A DNA stretch of 5,617 nt from assembly GCA_002506665.1 (NCBI GenBank), contig DAXZ01000004.1:1-5617 (forward strand), in the 5' to 3' direction. The notes beneath the pieces are model-generated. The model worked only from the letters and a program-made list of their open reading frames with translations, was not told the DNA's origin and searched no databases. The stretch is from Nitrosopumilus sp. UBA526. Lineage in GTDB: Archaea; Thermoproteota; Nitrososphaeria; Nitrososphaerales; Nitrosopumilaceae. Of the stretch, positions 4,190 to 5,617 are shown piece after piece (positions within the stretch are counted from its first letter, which is position 1; every line of letters starts with the position of its first letter). Position numbers and translations under genes: made by a program.

Positions 4190-5101
4190 TCACTTTAACA
4201 GATGCTTTGTAATCTTTGCGCCAGCTTGGATGGGGTCAATGTCTTTTGATTCTAATTGCTTTAGATATCTTGCAAATGTCCTGTCAGATACAAACATCTC
4301 ATCAATCATCTCTTTAATGTTATTTAAAACAATATCTCTTAGTTCTGCCCCTAGTCTTTGGGCATTGTCATCTTTGGACTTTGCAGATGCCATCATCTTC
4401 TTTAGGGTCTTTGCAAATACCGCAATCCCCGAGTTTCTCTTGACTGATGTCTTGAGAATTATAGGATTTTTCACAGTGTCTCCGATATAGTCACGGACCG
4501 CATCAAAGAGCTGGTTTGCGCCGCCCAGGTCACTCTTGTTGACAATATAGATATCCCCAATCTCAGTCTGGCCTGCCTTGATTGTCTGTATGCTGTCACC
4601 GGTATTTGGATTAAAAACAACAACTGTAATGTCTGCGATATTTGATATCTCAACGTCTGTCTGTCCTGCACCGACACTCTCAATTATTATCGGATCAAAC
4701 CCGGAATACTCTAAAACCCTAATGCTGTTTCGCAGGGATGCAGATACCGCACCAGTAGCCCCGCGAGATGCTATACTGCGAATAAATATTCCCAAATCCG
4801 TCAACTCGTTCATCCTGAGCCTGTCACCGAGAATGGCACCACCGGTAACATGACTTGTTGGGTCAACTGCCAGTACAGCAGGTTTTGTATCGAGTTTTTT
4901 TAGGGCAAGAACAGTCTTGTTTATCAGCGAACTCTTGCCAGAGCCGGCAGATCCTGTGATTCCAATTATTACAGAGTTGCCACTAGATTGAAATATCTGC
5001 TTTACTAGTTTCCGGGATTCGACATCATTGTTCTCAATTATGCTGATTGCCTTTGCAATAGCTCCGCGTCTACCTTTTTTGAGGTCGTCTAATAGTTTCA
5101 T
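4190..5101 (-). CDS. meaB: MeaB/ArgK-type GTPase, mutase chaperone
   Basis: A 303-residue P-loop GTPase of the SIMIBI class, slightly shorter than typical MeaB. It protects methylmalonyl-CoA mutase and controls loading and removal of adenosylcobalamin in the cytoplasm. Seen in order: P-loop G-S-A-G-S-G-K-S at 50-57; V-D-P-T-S-H-V-T-G-G-A-I-L-G-D-R (79-94), the family's switch I region; E-S-V-G-A-G-Q-T (141-148), the switch II region; and V-N-K-S-D (187-191), the guanine-specificity motif. The C-terminal helices (about 245-303) match the dimerisation arm. Older annotations call this family LAO/AO transport ATPase ArgK, but location beside the mutase supports the MeaB role. The stop lies 4 bp before the mutase start. 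No ribosome site precedes ATG 5101; TTTTATT (minus strand, 5127-5133) could be a TATA box giving a nearly leaderless transcript. Confidence 0.96.
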   Translation of the reverse strand: MKLLDDLKKGRRGAIAKAISIIENNDVESRKLVKQIFQSSGNSVIIGITGSAGSGKSSLINKTVLALKKLDTKPAVLAVDPTSHVTGGAILGDRLRMNELTDLGIFIRSIASRGATGAVSASLRNSIRVLEYSGFDPIIIESVGAGQTDVEISNIADITVVVFNPNTGDSIQTIKAGQTEIGDIYIVNKSDLGGANQLFDAVRDYIGDTVKNPIILKTSVKRNSGIAVFAKTLKKMMASAKSKDDNAQRLGAELRDIVLNNIKEMIDEMFVSDRTFARYLKQLESKDIDPIQAGAKITKHLLK

Positions 5102-5126
5102 TATAGGGTTAATTATTTAGAGGCGC

Positions 5127-5133
5127 AATAAAA
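5127..5133 (-). promoter_or_regulatory. Possible TATA-like box for meaB-mutase operon
   Basis: TTTTATT on the minus strand is centred about 29 bp before the meaB ATG, in the 41-bp gap after the upstream gene. This distance would give a transcript starting within a few bases of the ATG. A second A/T-rich stretch, TAAATAATTAA (minus strand, 5109-5119), is too close to the ATG to act as its TATA box. The region is A/T rich, so a chance match is quite possible. Confidence 0.3.
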
Positions 5134-5142
5134 TCTTGTGTG

Positions 5143-5541
5143 TTATAGTGTTGCATATATCACAGGAGGGGCAGGCTCGCCGGCAAGATGAATCTCGGTC
5201 TTTAATTGAATTGTACCTAGTTCCTTGTGGTCAATTTCTAATACTATTGGATGAACCTTCCAGCCATACTTTGGAATGCTCGGAAAAGGTATCGTCTCTG
5301 TAAATTCCGAGTCTGAGAATGTCTTTTGAAATGACTCGTCCATTCCCAAAATCTCCAGTATTACGGTATTGGTATTCTCTGTCAAATCTTGATATGACAC
5401 TATGACGTTGCCCTCCTCATATACGGCATCTAGCTTGAACGTCTCTCGAAGGTCATCCTCATCAGACGTCCCGCTTGTCAGTAATGCAAGAGCTATAATG
5501 GTAAATACGCCAAGAAATATTGGAGGACCTAGTCTAGCCAT
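5143..5541 (-). CDS. Membrane-anchored or secreted protein of unknown function
   Basis: I do not recognise a characterised family. The 132-residue protein begins with a short R-containing N-terminus and a hydrophobic stretch at about residues 6-23 (P-P-I-F-L-G-V-F-T-I-I-A-L-A-L-L), followed by a polar, acidic segment (D-E-D-D). This looks like an N-terminal membrane anchor or signal peptide with the rest outside. Residues about 35-132 alternate hydrophobic and polar residues in a way that suggests beta strands, and end in a proline-rich G-E-P-A-P-P-V-I-Y. There are no cysteines. The start at ATG 5541 overlaps by 8 bp the stop of an open frame coming from upstream, so it is probably translated by coupling. 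It ends 41 bp before meaB. A link with the mutase pathway is not evident. It is likely real, given length, signal-like start and compact spacing. Confidence 0.75.
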   Translation of the reverse strand: MARLGPPIFLGVFTIIALALLTSGTSDEDDLRETFKLDAVYEEGNVIVSYQDLTENTNTVILEILGMDESFQKTFSDSEFTETIPFPSIPKYGWKVHPIVLEIDHKELGTIQLKTEIHLAGEPAPPVIYATL

Positions 5542-5617
5542 CTCTGAACTCTCTTCTCATGCGTCTGAGGAATTTAGAGTTTATCCTTATTCTCTCAAGT
5601 GTCTGTGACTGTGTGCG
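5534..5617 (-). CDS. 3' end of an upstream gene, cut by the window edge
   Basis: On the minus strand the frame is open from the window edge for 27 codons to a TAG at 5534-5536, ending with the basic stretch S-K-F-L-R-R-M-R-R-E-F-R-D-G. The stop overlaps the next gene's start in the arrangement ATGGCTAG (8-bp overlap), which is typical of coupled genes in compact archaeal genomes. The fragment is too short to identify. It could be chance, since 27 open codons are not rare, but no better promoter or ribosome site for the following gene is visible, which favours a real upstream gene. Confidence 0.45.
   Translation of the reverse strand, partial: RTQSQTLERIRINSKFLRRMRREFRDG

Overview
The window looks archaeal, most likely an ammonia-oxidising or related Nitrososphaerota (thaumarchaeon). 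This is an inference from four things: a stand-alone methylmalonyl-CoA mutase large subunit without its B12-binding domain, its MeaB-type GTPase chaperone next door, TATA-like boxes placed for leaderless transcription, and very short gene spacing. No 16S or other marker gene is present, so the assignment is not firm.

Layout. Plus strand, 1-2560: a small MNT-type nucleotidyltransferase-fold protein (1-516), then four tandem paralogous genes (ZR1-ZR4, starts 572, 1133, 1680, 2156), each encoding a small protein built from two zinc-ribbon modules. Minus strand, 2605-5617: the 3' end of an unknown gene (5534-5617), a membrane-anchored or secreted protein of unknown function (5143-5541), meaB (4190-5101) and the methylmalonyl-CoA mutase large subunit (2605-4185). 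The two blocks converge in the 44 bp between ZR4 and the mutase. No gap between genes exceeds 115 bp, and I see no tRNA, rRNA, CRISPR array or transposase.

How the genes work together. The mutase and MeaB form a clear unit. The mutase interconverts methylmalonyl-CoA and succinyl-CoA, and MeaB guards and reloads its adenosylcobalamin cofactor. In thaumarchaea this step belongs to the 3-hydroxypropionate/4-hydroxybutyrate carbon-fixation cycle. The small B12-binding subunit is not in the window.

The most unusual part is the zinc-ribbon array. The tail of the nucleotidyltransferase gene (47 bp) is repeated between ZR1 and ZR2 and between ZR2 and ZR3. A degraded copy of the mutase gene's 3' end lies between ZR3 and ZR4. 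So the array appears to have grown in place from an ancestral order nucleotidyltransferase > ZR < mutase, by duplications that captured the ends of both neighbours. Each copy keeps the same promoter geometry: a CTTAATATT box exactly 31 bp before the ATG, with a 12-bp palindrome-like element at -19 to -8 that is perfect in ZR3 and ZR4. This suggests four separately transcribed, leaderless and possibly co-regulated paralogs. Their function is unknown.
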